A stretch of DNA of 48,259 nucleotides from a virus. Positions within the stretch are counted from its first letter, which is position 1, and each line of letters opens with the position of its first letter. Of this stretch, positions 14,837-22,527 are shown in pieces. Position numbers and translations under genes: made by a program. The notes below the pieces were generated by a model, which did no database searches, was not told where the DNA came from, and was given only the letters and a program-made list of their open reading frames with translations. The stretch spans positions 1 through 48,259 of the IMG/VR virus record IMGVR_UViG_3300023220_000133; one strand, given 5' to 3'.

Positions 14837-15412
14837 ATGAGCAAGATAGATTATTCAAGTGACAAAAGCGGTGGCCTTGAAGAGGCGCGCGGTAGCGATA
14901 GTCGGTTAAATGTTTCCTCCCGGTCTGACTCGCGTTCTTATTACAATTCCCGAGATGAAGCTCAAGCTTATTCTGTCCCCTTCGCTATGGCAGACGCAGC
15001 AGTGGGTGAGTTTGTTGTATATTGGAGGAACACATCATCCGATAGAAAGCTGGTGATTGATGCGATAGGATTCAATGCCATCGAAAATGCCCATGCTATT
15101 CTTCATTATGTTTCAGGAACCGCTGCGGGAGGTAATGAATTAACGCCCACAAATCTCAATAAATCATCTTCAAATGCAGCTCCATCCGATAGTACAGTAT
15201 CGGCCATGGAAGGCGGGGCCGCTGCCACAGGTATTACCGGACTGACATCAATATCAGTGATTGATCGCGCAAATGTTCAAGCAAACGGCCATGAAGAGTT
15301 CAGGTTGGCAGACAGGCTAAGGCTTGGCCAGAATGACGCGATTGCAATTGAATATGATGTGGGTACCACTGGTAACTTCTCGGGTGTTGTTTTTGGCTTC
15401 TATGAGACGTAG
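14837..15412 (+). CDS. Probable virion protein
   Basis: 191 residues, MSKIDYSSDKSGGLEEARGS. The first 40 residues are Ser/Arg/Asp-rich and probably disordered, followed by a beta-sandwich-like domain (FVVYWRNTSSDRKLVIDAIG, then AIAIEYDVG, then SGVVFGFYE). It sits within a block of beta-rich structural genes of unknown role, between head and neck genes. Confidence 0.6.
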   Translation: MSKIDYSSDKSGGLEEARGSDSRLNVSSRSDSRSYYNSRDEAQAYSVPFAMADAAVGEFVVYWRNTSSDRKLVIDAIGFNAIENAHAILHYVSGTAAGGNELTPTNLNKSSSNAAPSDSTVSAMEGGAAATGITGLTSISVIDRANVQANGHEEFRLADRLRLGQNDAIAIEYDVGTTGNFSGVVFGFYET

Positions 15413-15414
15413 GT

Positions 15415-16503
15415 ATGGCCAGATTAGAAGTAACCCCCACAGGGACAGACTCGGTAACTGGTAAGAAAGCTAACCAGAACATGCATACCCGCGGTAAGCT
15501 AGCGGGCGCGCTTGTTTATACGGACCCCTTCATTCAATTACGCCCTGAAACCCACCAATTCCTAAATGATACCTTTGGCTCAGCCATGAACCAGGACGTT
15601 TCTTTTGGCGGAACCCCTGAAATAATTCACAATGGCGGCTCCTCTACAGAATGGACTGCCTCTGCCGTTTCGGGTGCATGGAACTTTGCTGACTCTGGAA
15701 AGGTCAGTATAACCTCTGCCGATCAGGGTGATAAGGCTGAATTTGCAGAAGAAACCCCCGCTACCGTAAATATGGGTAATTATACGGCCCTTACTCTAAA
15801 GGTGGATTTAGACACGTATAGCTCATTGAACAACACTATAATCCTTGCCTTTGATCTTGCTGGCGTACCTGTTGGGAGCGCGGTAAATCTTAATGGACAT
15901 ATGGACGTTGGTAATTTTTCGGAACAATCCGTATCTATAAGCAAGGCAGATTTCGGGCTAACCACACAGTTAATTGATGGTTTTTCGATTACCATCACTC
16001 GCACAGGCGGCGCAAAGCCGACAATAAAGTTTGACGATATCCAGCTTGAAGAAACAGGATCACCGTTGGAATTTAAGGTGGCCGCTGCGAGAGGTACAAG
16101 ACTTCATGTGCATGAGGTCAGGATAGGACTAGCTGACAATATAGCCGGGGTTGTGACTGTTGCTGGCGCTACGGAAAATGCCACCATGACCGGGCTATCA
16201 TATAATAAGTTCATGAGTATAAGCGCCTTGGCAAACGGTTTTACTTTCTCTCATACGGATCATGAGGGCGTTGTATCGTCTATATCGGTTCGGCAATTGG
16301 GAGACCTTCTGACTGCCGGGGCTGATTTGGTGTCTTTTCCCATAAGCGATGGAACCAACACCTTTATTGCCTTGGTTATAAAACTTGAGCAACCAGTGAT
16401 ATTGTTCAACGGTGATAAGTTGGCATTCACCATCAATGATAATTTATCTAGCCTCCTGCAATTCACAGCATCGGCTATAGGGTCTCTTGAGGTGGTAACA
16501 TGA
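15415..16503 (+). CDS. Probable virion protein, beta-rich
   Basis: 362 residues, MARLEVTPTGTDSVTGKKAN. Residues about 60-225 (WTASAVSGAWNFADSGKVSI, then LTLKVDLDTYSS, KPTIKFDDIQLEE) match the strand order of a carbohydrate-binding-like jelly roll. The C-terminal 130 residues form another beta domain. It may be a head decoration or fibre protein contacting glycans (inference). Followed by a gene with 4-base overlap. Confidence 0.6.
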   Translation: MARLEVTPTGTDSVTGKKANQNMHTRGKLAGALVYTDPFIQLRPETHQFLNDTFGSAMNQDVSFGGTPEIIHNGGSSTEWTASAVSGAWNFADSGKVSITSADQGDKAEFAEETPATVNMGNYTALTLKVDLDTYSSLNNTIILAFDLAGVPVGSAVNLNGHMDVGNFSEQSVSISKADFGLTTQLIDGFSITITRTGGAKPTIKFDDIQLEETGSPLEFKVAAARGTRLHVHEVRIGLADNIAGVVTVAGATENATMTGLSYNKFMSISALANGFTFSHTDHEGVVSSISVRQLGDLLTAGADLVSFPISDGTNTFIALVIKLEQPVILFNGDKLAFTINDNLSSLLQFTASAIGSLEVVT

Positions 16504-16760
16504 GAAATAGAAGAGGCAACGCCAATTATCTGCTAAAGGGATCGAATAACGTTATTTGTGACAGGACCGGTTTTAAGGTAAAAGCTGAGCGCGTAAAGAA
16601 GGAATGGAACGGCCTATATGTTCGTAAAGAGAGTTGGGAGCGCAGACAGCCGCAGGACTTACTGCGAGGCTTCCCTGATCCGCAGCAAGTAGCGATAAAT
16701 CGTCCGGGCACTGGTGACAGATTCCTGGCCGTTGGAGAGGTGACCGCAGATGACCTTTAA
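16500..16760 (+). CDS. Small conserved phage protein
   Basis: 86 residues. The motif N.ICDRTGFKVKAERVKKEW, then NGLYVRKESWERR.PQDLLRG, is the pattern of a short structural-region protein found in many podoviruses and siphoviruses next to neck genes. The single Cys and HPQD-like segment (RRQPQDLLRG) are characteristic. Role unknown. Confidence 0.7.
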   Translation: MRNRRGNANYLLKGSNNVICDRTGFKVKAERVKKEWNGLYVRKESWERRQPQDLLRGFPDPQQVAINRPGTGDRFLAVGEVTADDL

Positions 16761-17667
16761 TCGCAATGAGATAATCGATGGTGCCCTTGAGTTAATCGGG
16801 GTTAAAGCTGCTGATGAGGGTGCTGACTCCTCTGATGTATCCAAAGCCATCACAGCGCTTAATATGATGATTGCGACATGGCAGTCAACCGGGGCGCACT
16901 TATGGTCACGTGAAAGCGCTACAGTGTTCTTACAGCCTACTCAGTTTAAATATATTCTCGGAGCTGGGTCAACGGACCACGCGGCGGAGGTTTACACGAC
17001 TTCGGCCCTATCTTCTGCCATCGTAGCGACCGCCACCACAATTCCCATGACCGTAACGACCGGGCTTCTTGTTGCTGACAAGATAGGTGTTAAACTTGAT
17101 GCGGGGTCCATTCATTGGTCAACCGTGGCGTCTCTCAGCCCTACGGTGATAAATGATGCGCTGCCGTCCGATGCTGCAAGCGGTAATCTCATATATTATT
17201 ACACCACAGACATTGCCAAGCCCTTACGAATTCCAGATGCGAGATACGAGCAGGGAACCGGTGATAATATCTCTGAGATTGAGATGGTTCGACTGGCAAG
17301 AATTGATTACCTCAACCTGCCAAACAAGACAACACCCGGAAATGCTAATCAGTTTTACTACAAGCCCGACGTTTTAAAGGGTGAGCTTTTTGTCTGGTCG
17401 GTTCCAACATCAACCAGTACGGTGATTAACATCACTTATTACCGCCCACTTCTCGCATTTACTAGCGCCTCAGACAACGGAGACTGGCCTGATGAGTGGA
17501 AAGAGTGCTTAATGTATAACTTAGCCGTCAGGATGGCCCCTAAGTACGGTAAACAGGTAATGCCCGACGTTAAAGAGCTTGCGATTGCTCTGTATAATAA
17601 TCTTCTTGATTGGGATGATGAACCAGCCTCTGTTTTCTTCCAATATTCGCAAGGTGTTGGTCAGTGA
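16750..17667 (+). CDS. Tail accessory / head-completion protein, P22 gp4-like
   Basis: 305 residues. The N-terminus IIDGALELIGVKAADEGADS, then A.TALNMMIATWQ, matches the gp4-like adaptor helices that bind the portal. Two internal beta segments and the closing helix (AVRMAPKYGKQVMPDVKELA) complete the family pattern. The protein is longer than P22 gp4 (166 residues), as in other podovirus members with an inserted beta domain. It connects the portal to the gp10-like plug encoded next; the genes overlap by 4 bases. Confidence 0.82.
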   Translation: MTFNRNEIIDGALELIGVKAADEGADSSDVSKAITALNMMIATWQSTGAHLWSRESATVFLQPTQFKYILGAGSTDHAAEVYTTSALSSAIVATATTIPMTVTTGLLVADKIGVKLDAGSIHWSTVASLSPTVINDALPSDAASGNLIYYYTTDIAKPLRIPDARYEQGTGDNISEIEMVRLARIDYLNLPNKTTPGNANQFYYKPDVLKGELFVWSVPTSTSTVINITYYRPLLAFTSASDNGDWPDEWKECLMYNLAVRMAPKYGKQVMPDVKELAIALYNNLLDWDDEPASVFFQYSQGVGQ

Positions 17668-19079
17668 CAAAAGAATATCCATTTGCCTTTCAAACATTGG
17701 AATCTCGTGTGGTGCCATGGTCTGCGCAAAGACTTCTTAATATGTACGCCGAAGCAGCCTCTCCCGGTGAAAAGACAGAGCTTGCCCTCATCGGCACACC
17801 GGGTCAACAGGATTTTACTACCGTAGGCGTTGGCCCTATACGCGGTCAGCATGTTGTCGGATCGACTTGGTTTGTTATTAGCGGACCTGACGTATTCACG
17901 GTAACAGCCGCCGGAGTAGCAACGAATATCGGCACCATTGGCGGTAGTGATATCCCTATCATGGATGATAACGGAACTCAATTAGCTATTGCATCAAATG
18001 GAAGTGGATATATTGCGACCGCATCAACCGTTGTGGCAATAACAAGCTCTGAATTTATAGGGCATGCCTCTTCTTTTGGCAGCGTGGACAGTGTGACTTA
18101 TCAAGATACATTTTTCATATGGAATTCAAGCGATGTTTTGCAGTCATCATCCCCCCTTGACGGGCTTACCTATGGTGGCCTTGATATCGCTACGGCGGAT
18201 TATGACCCAGATGGGGGCGTGAGAGTATTCAGGGATCACGACCAATTGATTGTTTTTGGCAAGGATACCGTGGAGTTCTGGTATAACGCCGGGCTTGCGA
18301 CCTTCCCCTTCGCTCCGGTGGATGGCACTGCCGCCGAAGTCGGATTGAAGGCAAAGGCTTCGGTTGCTAAAGTTGACAATAGTGTGTTCTGGCTGGGATC
18401 AGACGAGCGTGGGGGCCTTACAGTTTGGCGGGCAGTTCAATATAGCCCTGTGAGAATTTCCACACACGCCATTGAGAAGAAGCTTGAGGAGGCGATAGGC
18501 ATAGAGGACGCGAGGGCTTTCTCGTACAGGGAAGAAGGTCATGCGTTTTATGTCTTAACGCTGCCCGGACATTTCACGCTTGTTTTTGATGCGGCTACCA
18601 ATTTATGGCATGAGAGAGAGACTTTTGGCAAAAAAAGCTGGGACCCCCAGAACTTTGTCAGCTTCAACGGCATTAGGTATGTGGGTGATTCATCGAGCAA
18701 TAAAATACAGAGGCTTTCCCTTGACTATCTGACTGATGCTGGCGGGACAATTGAACGCATGGCCACCTCTATTCCTATACAGTCCGGTGATGAATATTCG
18801 ATACACTGGTTTGTAAGGATTGATTTTGAATCTGGGGTAGGGCTAACTACAGGTCAAGGCAGCGATCCGCAAGCTATGCTGTCCTATTCCAAGGACGGTG
18901 GCCGCACCTTCTCGGGGGAGCGCTTTAGGTCCATCGGCAGAATAGGTCAATACTTGCACAGGACTTACTGGAGAAACAACGGCAAAGCCCGCGTTATCAT
19001 ATACAGAGTAAGGATTACAGACCCTGTCAAGGTGGCTATTATGGGCGGGTTTTCAAACATTGAGGTGGGCGCATGGTAA
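17664..19079 (+). CDS. Packaged-DNA stabilisation protein, P22 gp10-like
   Basis: 471 residues, near the 472 of P22 gp10. Starts YPFAFQTLESRVVPWSAQRL, then LNMYAE, the family's N-terminal pattern. Beta-propeller-like repeats follow (VFRDHDQLIVFGKDTVEFWY, then PVDGTAAEVGLKAKASVAKV, with WLGSDERGGLTVWR). It closes the portal channel and carries the tail spikes or needle. The C-terminus (AIMGGFSNIEVGAW) ends against the next gene with a 7-base overlap. Confidence 0.85.
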   Translation: MTKEYPFAFQTLESRVVPWSAQRLLNMYAEAASPGEKTELALIGTPGQQDFTTVGVGPIRGQHVVGSTWFVISGPDVFTVTAAGVATNIGTIGGSDIPIMDDNGTQLAIASNGSGYIATASTVVAITSSEFIGHASSFGSVDSVTYQDTFFIWNSSDVLQSSSPLDGLTYGGLDIATADYDPDGGVRVFRDHDQLIVFGKDTVEFWYNAGLATFPFAPVDGTAAEVGLKAKASVAKVDNSVFWLGSDERGGLTVWRAVQYSPVRISTHAIEKKLEEAIGIEDARAFSYREEGHAFYVLTLPGHFTLVFDAATNLWHERETFGKKSWDPQNFVSFNGIRYVGDSSSNKIQRLSLDYLTDAGGTIERMATSIPIQSGDEYSIHWFVRIDFESGVGLTTGQGSDPQAMLSYSKDGGRTFSGERFRSIGRIGQYLHRTYWRNNGKARVIIYRVRITDPVKVAIMGGFSNIEVGAW

Positions 19080-19828
19080 ACGTTGACGTTCCGCCCCCAA
19101 GCATTCAGGCCGATGTTATTCAGAAAAATGGGAAAATGTCACAGGCTTGGTATACGTTTTTTCAGACATTGAGGAAGCGAACGGGTGGTTCAACGGATAT
19201 TATAAATCAAGGAACGCCTGCGGGTATATTGGCTGATTTCTCATCTTCTAGTGTTCCTGATGGCTGGCTGGCCTGCGATGGTTCGGCGGTGTTGAGGTCA
19301 CAATATGCAAACTTATTCGCAGTTATAACTACCACATACGGGGCTGGCGACGGCTCAACAACCTTTAATTTACCAGACGCCAGGGGAAGGTCCTTCCTTG
19401 GTTGCGGGCAAGGTGCAGGACTAACTAATCGATTAGTTACAAATACCGGAGGTGTTGAAGACCACCCGCTGGCGAGCGCAGAAAATGCATCACACAATCA
19501 TACGATTACTGACCCGGACCACAGTCACGCAGTCACGGACCCTGATCACAATCACGGTACAACAGAATCAGCCCACTCGCACAATTCTGCGTCTGGCAGC
19601 TTCGTAAATAACACCGGCGGTTCAGAATATGTCAACACAGCAGGAGACAAGGGTGGCGTAAGCGCCAGTACGGCCTCCGCATCAACAGGGCTAACTATCG
19701 ATAGCGCATCAACGGGATTGTCTGTAGATAGCGCATCAACGGGAATCAGCCTTGCTAGTTCAGGCAGCGGCGATGCTCACCAGACCATGCACCCATTCCT
19801 CGTAGTGTGCAAAATTATAAAGACTTGA
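19073..19828 (+). CDS. Tail collar-domain fibre with HxH repeats
   Basis: 251 residues. Residues about 55-120 (PAGILADFSSSSVPDGWLAC, then DGS, GSTTFNLPDARGRSFLG) form a phage tail-collar domain as in microcystin-dependent proteins and fibre knobs. Downstream is a His-rich stretch with HNH, HSH, HNH and HSH spaced 10-12 residues apart. This is the kind of HxH set that binds iron in trimeric T4-like fibre tips. Then come three copies of SASTG(I/L)-type repeats. It probably forms a trimeric tail needle or fibre tip (inference). Confidence 0.78.
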   Translation: MVNVDVPPPSIQADVIQKNGKMSQAWYTFFQTLRKRTGGSTDIINQGTPAGILADFSSSSVPDGWLACDGSAVLRSQYANLFAVITTTYGAGDGSTTFNLPDARGRSFLGCGQGAGLTNRLVTNTGGVEDHPLASAENASHNHTITDPDHSHAVTDPDHNHGTTESAHSHNSASGSFVNNTGGSEYVNTAGDKGGVSASTASASTGLTIDSASTGLSVDSASTGISLASSGSGDAHQTMHPFLVVCKIIKT

Positions 19829-19830
19829 TA

Positions 19831-20331
19831 ATGTGTAGGAATGAATGTAATATGGTCGACAGTCAATCTTTAAACCTCAATGAAAATAGGGCTATGATAA
19901 GAGAGGCTACATTATCCGATATTCCAAATCTAATTGAAAGAGGCCACGATTTTGCGGCATCTCTCCCGTACCCTATTGTGTCAGACAGTGAGTCGATTGG
20001 AGAAACCCTTGAGAAGCTGATAGCATCCCCTGATGCCGTTGTGTTTGTCAATGAAGAGGCCACGGCTGGTATAGCGGGCCTGACGTATCCCTTCTTTTTC
20101 GGAAAAGACACCAAGACCAGCCAAGAGTTATTTTGGTGGGTTGACGAGGATATTCGAGGCGGAGGTATTGGCATGGAGCTATTTAACGCGTTTGAGCAAT
20201 GGTCAAAAGATCAGGGTGTTGACGTGATAACCATGGTCTGCCTTGAAGACAAAAACAAGGACATGATAAGCGGTCTTTATTTACACAAGGGCTACATACC
20301 CACAGAATCATCATATGCGAGGGTTTTATAA
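19831..20331 (+). CDS. GNAT-family acetyltransferase-like protein
   Basis: Up to 166 residues; the recognisable domain begins at the ATG at 19894 (MIREATLSDIPNLIERGHDF). GNAT features are the acceptor strand AGIAGLTYPFFF, the acetyl-CoA loop-like DIRGGGIGMELFNAFEQWSK, and ENPSA-like VCLEDKNKDMISGLYLHKGY. The pyrophosphate loop Q/RxxGxG/A is present as RGGGIG. Such genes sit beside tail genes in many phages; their substrates are unknown. Start uncertain: 19831, 19852 and 19894 are all possible. Confidence 0.8.
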   Translation: MCRNECNMVDSQSLNLNENRAMIREATLSDIPNLIERGHDFAASLPYPIVSDSESIGETLEKLIASPDAVVFVNEEATAGIAGLTYPFFFGKDTKTSQELFWWVDEDIRGGGIGMELFNAFEQWSKDQGVDVITMVCLEDKNKDMISGLYLHKGYIPTESSYARVL

Positions 20332-21245
20332 TGGCAATAGCAACAGGTACGGCCATCTTAGCCGGTTCGGTATTGGCCGCTGGTGGTGCAGTAGCAAGCG
20401 GGGCCTTGTCATCTAAAGCGGCAAAGAAGGCGTCGGCGGCTCAAGTTGAATCTGCGCAATATGCCGCTGATTTAGGACAGAAGCAATACGAACAAACCAG
20501 AGAGGACTTGACCCCTTGGCGCACAACGGGTGCCGCTGCCCTCAGCCAACTTGCGACTTTGTACGGTCTTGATACGTCATCCCAATCTATTAATTTAACG
20601 CAAGGCGAAGACGGCACTTACGGCGCTATGGACCCTAACGATCCAGCCATGCTTGCAGACAAAGGTTATTTTAAAGGCTCTGGCGTTCGCGGAGAAGAGC
20701 GGTTTAACTTAAAACAAGAGGCTCGTGGCATCCGTTCCGAAAGAGAACGCGCCGCATCCGAGACATCACAAGAACAAGGTTCGCCCTTGGATTCATTTTA
20801 TAAGTCACCCGGCTATCAGTTCCGCCAAGATGAAGGCCGAAAGGCTATAGAAAAATCTGCGGCATCAAAAGGTTTGCTGAGATCAGGCGGGACACTAAAG
20901 GCTCTGGAGAGACATTCTCAAGGCGTCGCCAGTGAAGAGTATAACAATTATACAGCCAGACTTATGCAGCTTGCAACAGGTGGAGCATCAGCCACAGTGC
21001 AAACCGGGCAATTTGGTGCCGCACAAGCTGGCCAAGCTGGTAACGCTGCTATGGCTGCCGGTGATGCGCGAGCGAGTGGTTATTTGCGGTCGGCTAATGC
21101 TTGGGGAGGAGCTATGCAGGGTGTTGGTCAAGCAGTGGGTACTGGTCTGGGTTATTTGAGCTATCAACAGCAGCCACAAACTCCCGGCGCGACAGGTGGT
21201 GCATGGACTAATCCCAATATTGGCCCAATGAGAATAGGTGGTTAG
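20331..21245 (+). CDS. Putative DNA ejection / internal virion protein 1
   Basis: 304 residues. The N-terminus is a Gly/Ala-rich hydrophobic segment (AILAGSVLAAGGAVASGALS) able to enter membrane. It is followed by a helical region with QYEQTREDLTPWRTTG, and SPGYQFRQDEGRKAIEKSAA, then SKGLLRSGGTLKALERHSQG, a pattern widespread in podovirus ejection proteins. The tail is Ala/Gln/Gly-rich. First of three consecutive genes in the position of P22 genes 7, 20 and 16. ATG overlaps the preceding stop. Confidence 0.78.
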   Translation: MAIATGTAILAGSVLAAGGAVASGALSSKAAKKASAAQVESAQYAADLGQKQYEQTREDLTPWRTTGAAALSQLATLYGLDTSSQSINLTQGEDGTYGAMDPNDPAMLADKGYFKGSGVRGEERFNLKQEARGIRSERERAASETSQEQGSPLDSFYKSPGYQFRQDEGRKAIEKSAASKGLLRSGGTLKALERHSQGVASEEYNNYTARLMQLATGGASATVQTGQFGAAQAGQAGNAAMAAGDARASGYLRSANAWGGAMQGVGQAVGTGLGYLSYQQQPQTPGATGGAWTNPNIGPMRIGG

Positions 21246-21246
21246 A

Positions 21247-22527
21247 ATGGCAAATGTAGCAAGCGGAGTTTTAGGTGGATTCGCAGCCGGTCGCAATATA
21301 GCGATAAGCGAGGAAGAGCGCGGGTTGCGGGCGGAAGAACGTGTTAAGCGTAATGCTCGCGAGGAAGCGGTAGCCGCAAAAGCGCAGAGATTGCAGGGAT
21401 ATTTAGGTAAGTTCGCGCAAACCAACGAAGTCCCTCAAGGTATGATGGCAGAAGACCCTGGGATGGCTATGAAGCTAACCGAGTTCTCAGATAAAAAACA
21501 GGCGGATACGGCAGAACTTAATGCTGCTGATGCTGCCGTTGCATCCGAAGCTATCGGTGGTCCAGAGGAAGGGGCTGCTATGGTATGGCTTGCTGGTCAG
21601 CTTGAAAGTCGGGGTGCGCCACAGCAAGAGATAGCTCAGGCTATGAAGCAGTATGAATCCACTCAGAACCCAGAAGAACGGTCTGCATTGGCCAAGAGGT
21701 ATATTGACGGGTTTATGGCTCGCGGTATGGGGGCTAAAGATTGGCTATCTTCACAGGGCAGCAAGGTTGGTTCTGCAAGTGCCCTCAAGAATGTAATCAT
21801 GTCAGACGGGACAACTCAATCATTCGACACGGATAAGGCGGATCAACGCACAGCCTATCAAGCCGCCATCAAGCAAGGTGGTGCCGACGCACCGTCTAGG
21901 GTGGAAACAGGCGGTCCGGGGTCTATGACTAAAAAAGAAGGCGAGAACCTGAGAGAGGCAGAGATTGCGACAAGAAACGCCATTCACCGTGCAGATGAGC
22001 TTTTGGCCAAAATAAAAGCAGACCCGGACGTATTAAATAAATCCACGGCATTGGCTGGCTTTGCTTCCGGTCTTGCTGCCGAGGCGAAAAGCGCGGCTAA
22101 GGCATTTGGCCTAAAGATGGACCCTGGCATTCAGGATGCGACTAAATATGCGAGCACCTTTGACGAACTTGGTGTCAAGGGCAAGGTGGCTCGCGGTCTT
22201 GTTCTTGACCTCGCCCTATCGTATGCCGCTGCCTCCGGTCTTGGAACGGGCAGGGCTTTAACTAATCGTGATATTGACATGGCCATTAAACGCATTGGTG
22301 CTGGAGGATTCTCGACACCAGAAGCCCGTATGGCATCAATCGAAGAAGTCTCCCGCATCATGAAGAGTAACTTCAAAACCCGCTATGAAGTGATGAAGGG
22401 AAAGCCTTTTGAAGGCGAATTCAAGAAGACAAAATCCGCACCAACTCAGGACTTTAAGGACGGTGACAAGGTAAATCAGGGCGGCATTATTTATACATAC
22501 ACCAACGGAGAATGGGTTTCTGAATGA
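21247..22527 (+). CDS. Putative DNA ejection / internal virion protein 2
   Basis: 426 residues from ATG 21247, directly after the preceding stop. A Gly-rich start (MANVASGVLGGFAAGRNIAI) leads into long charged helices (EEERGLRAEERVKRNAREEA). The body is Ala-rich and helical, as for other ejection proteins. The C-terminus (KDGDKVNQGGIIYTYTNGEW) resembles short terminal modules found on minor virion proteins. Probably ejected with the genome; no enzymatic motif seen. Confidence 0.68.
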   Translation: MANVASGVLGGFAAGRNIAISEEERGLRAEERVKRNAREEAVAAKAQRLQGYLGKFAQTNEVPQGMMAEDPGMAMKLTEFSDKKQADTAELNAADAAVASEAIGGPEEGAAMVWLAGQLESRGAPQQEIAQAMKQYESTQNPEERSALAKRYIDGFMARGMGAKDWLSSQGSKVGSASALKNVIMSDGTTQSFDTDKADQRTAYQAAIKQGGADAPSRVETGGPGSMTKKEGENLREAEIATRNAIHRADELLAKIKADPDVLNKSTALAGFASGLAAEAKSAAKAFGLKMDPGIQDATKYASTFDELGVKGKVARGLVLDLALSYAAASGLGTGRALTNRDIDMAIKRIGAGGFSTPEARMASIEEVSRIMKSNFKTRYEVMKGKPFEGEFKKTKSAPTQDFKDGDKVNQGGIIYTYTNGEWVSE

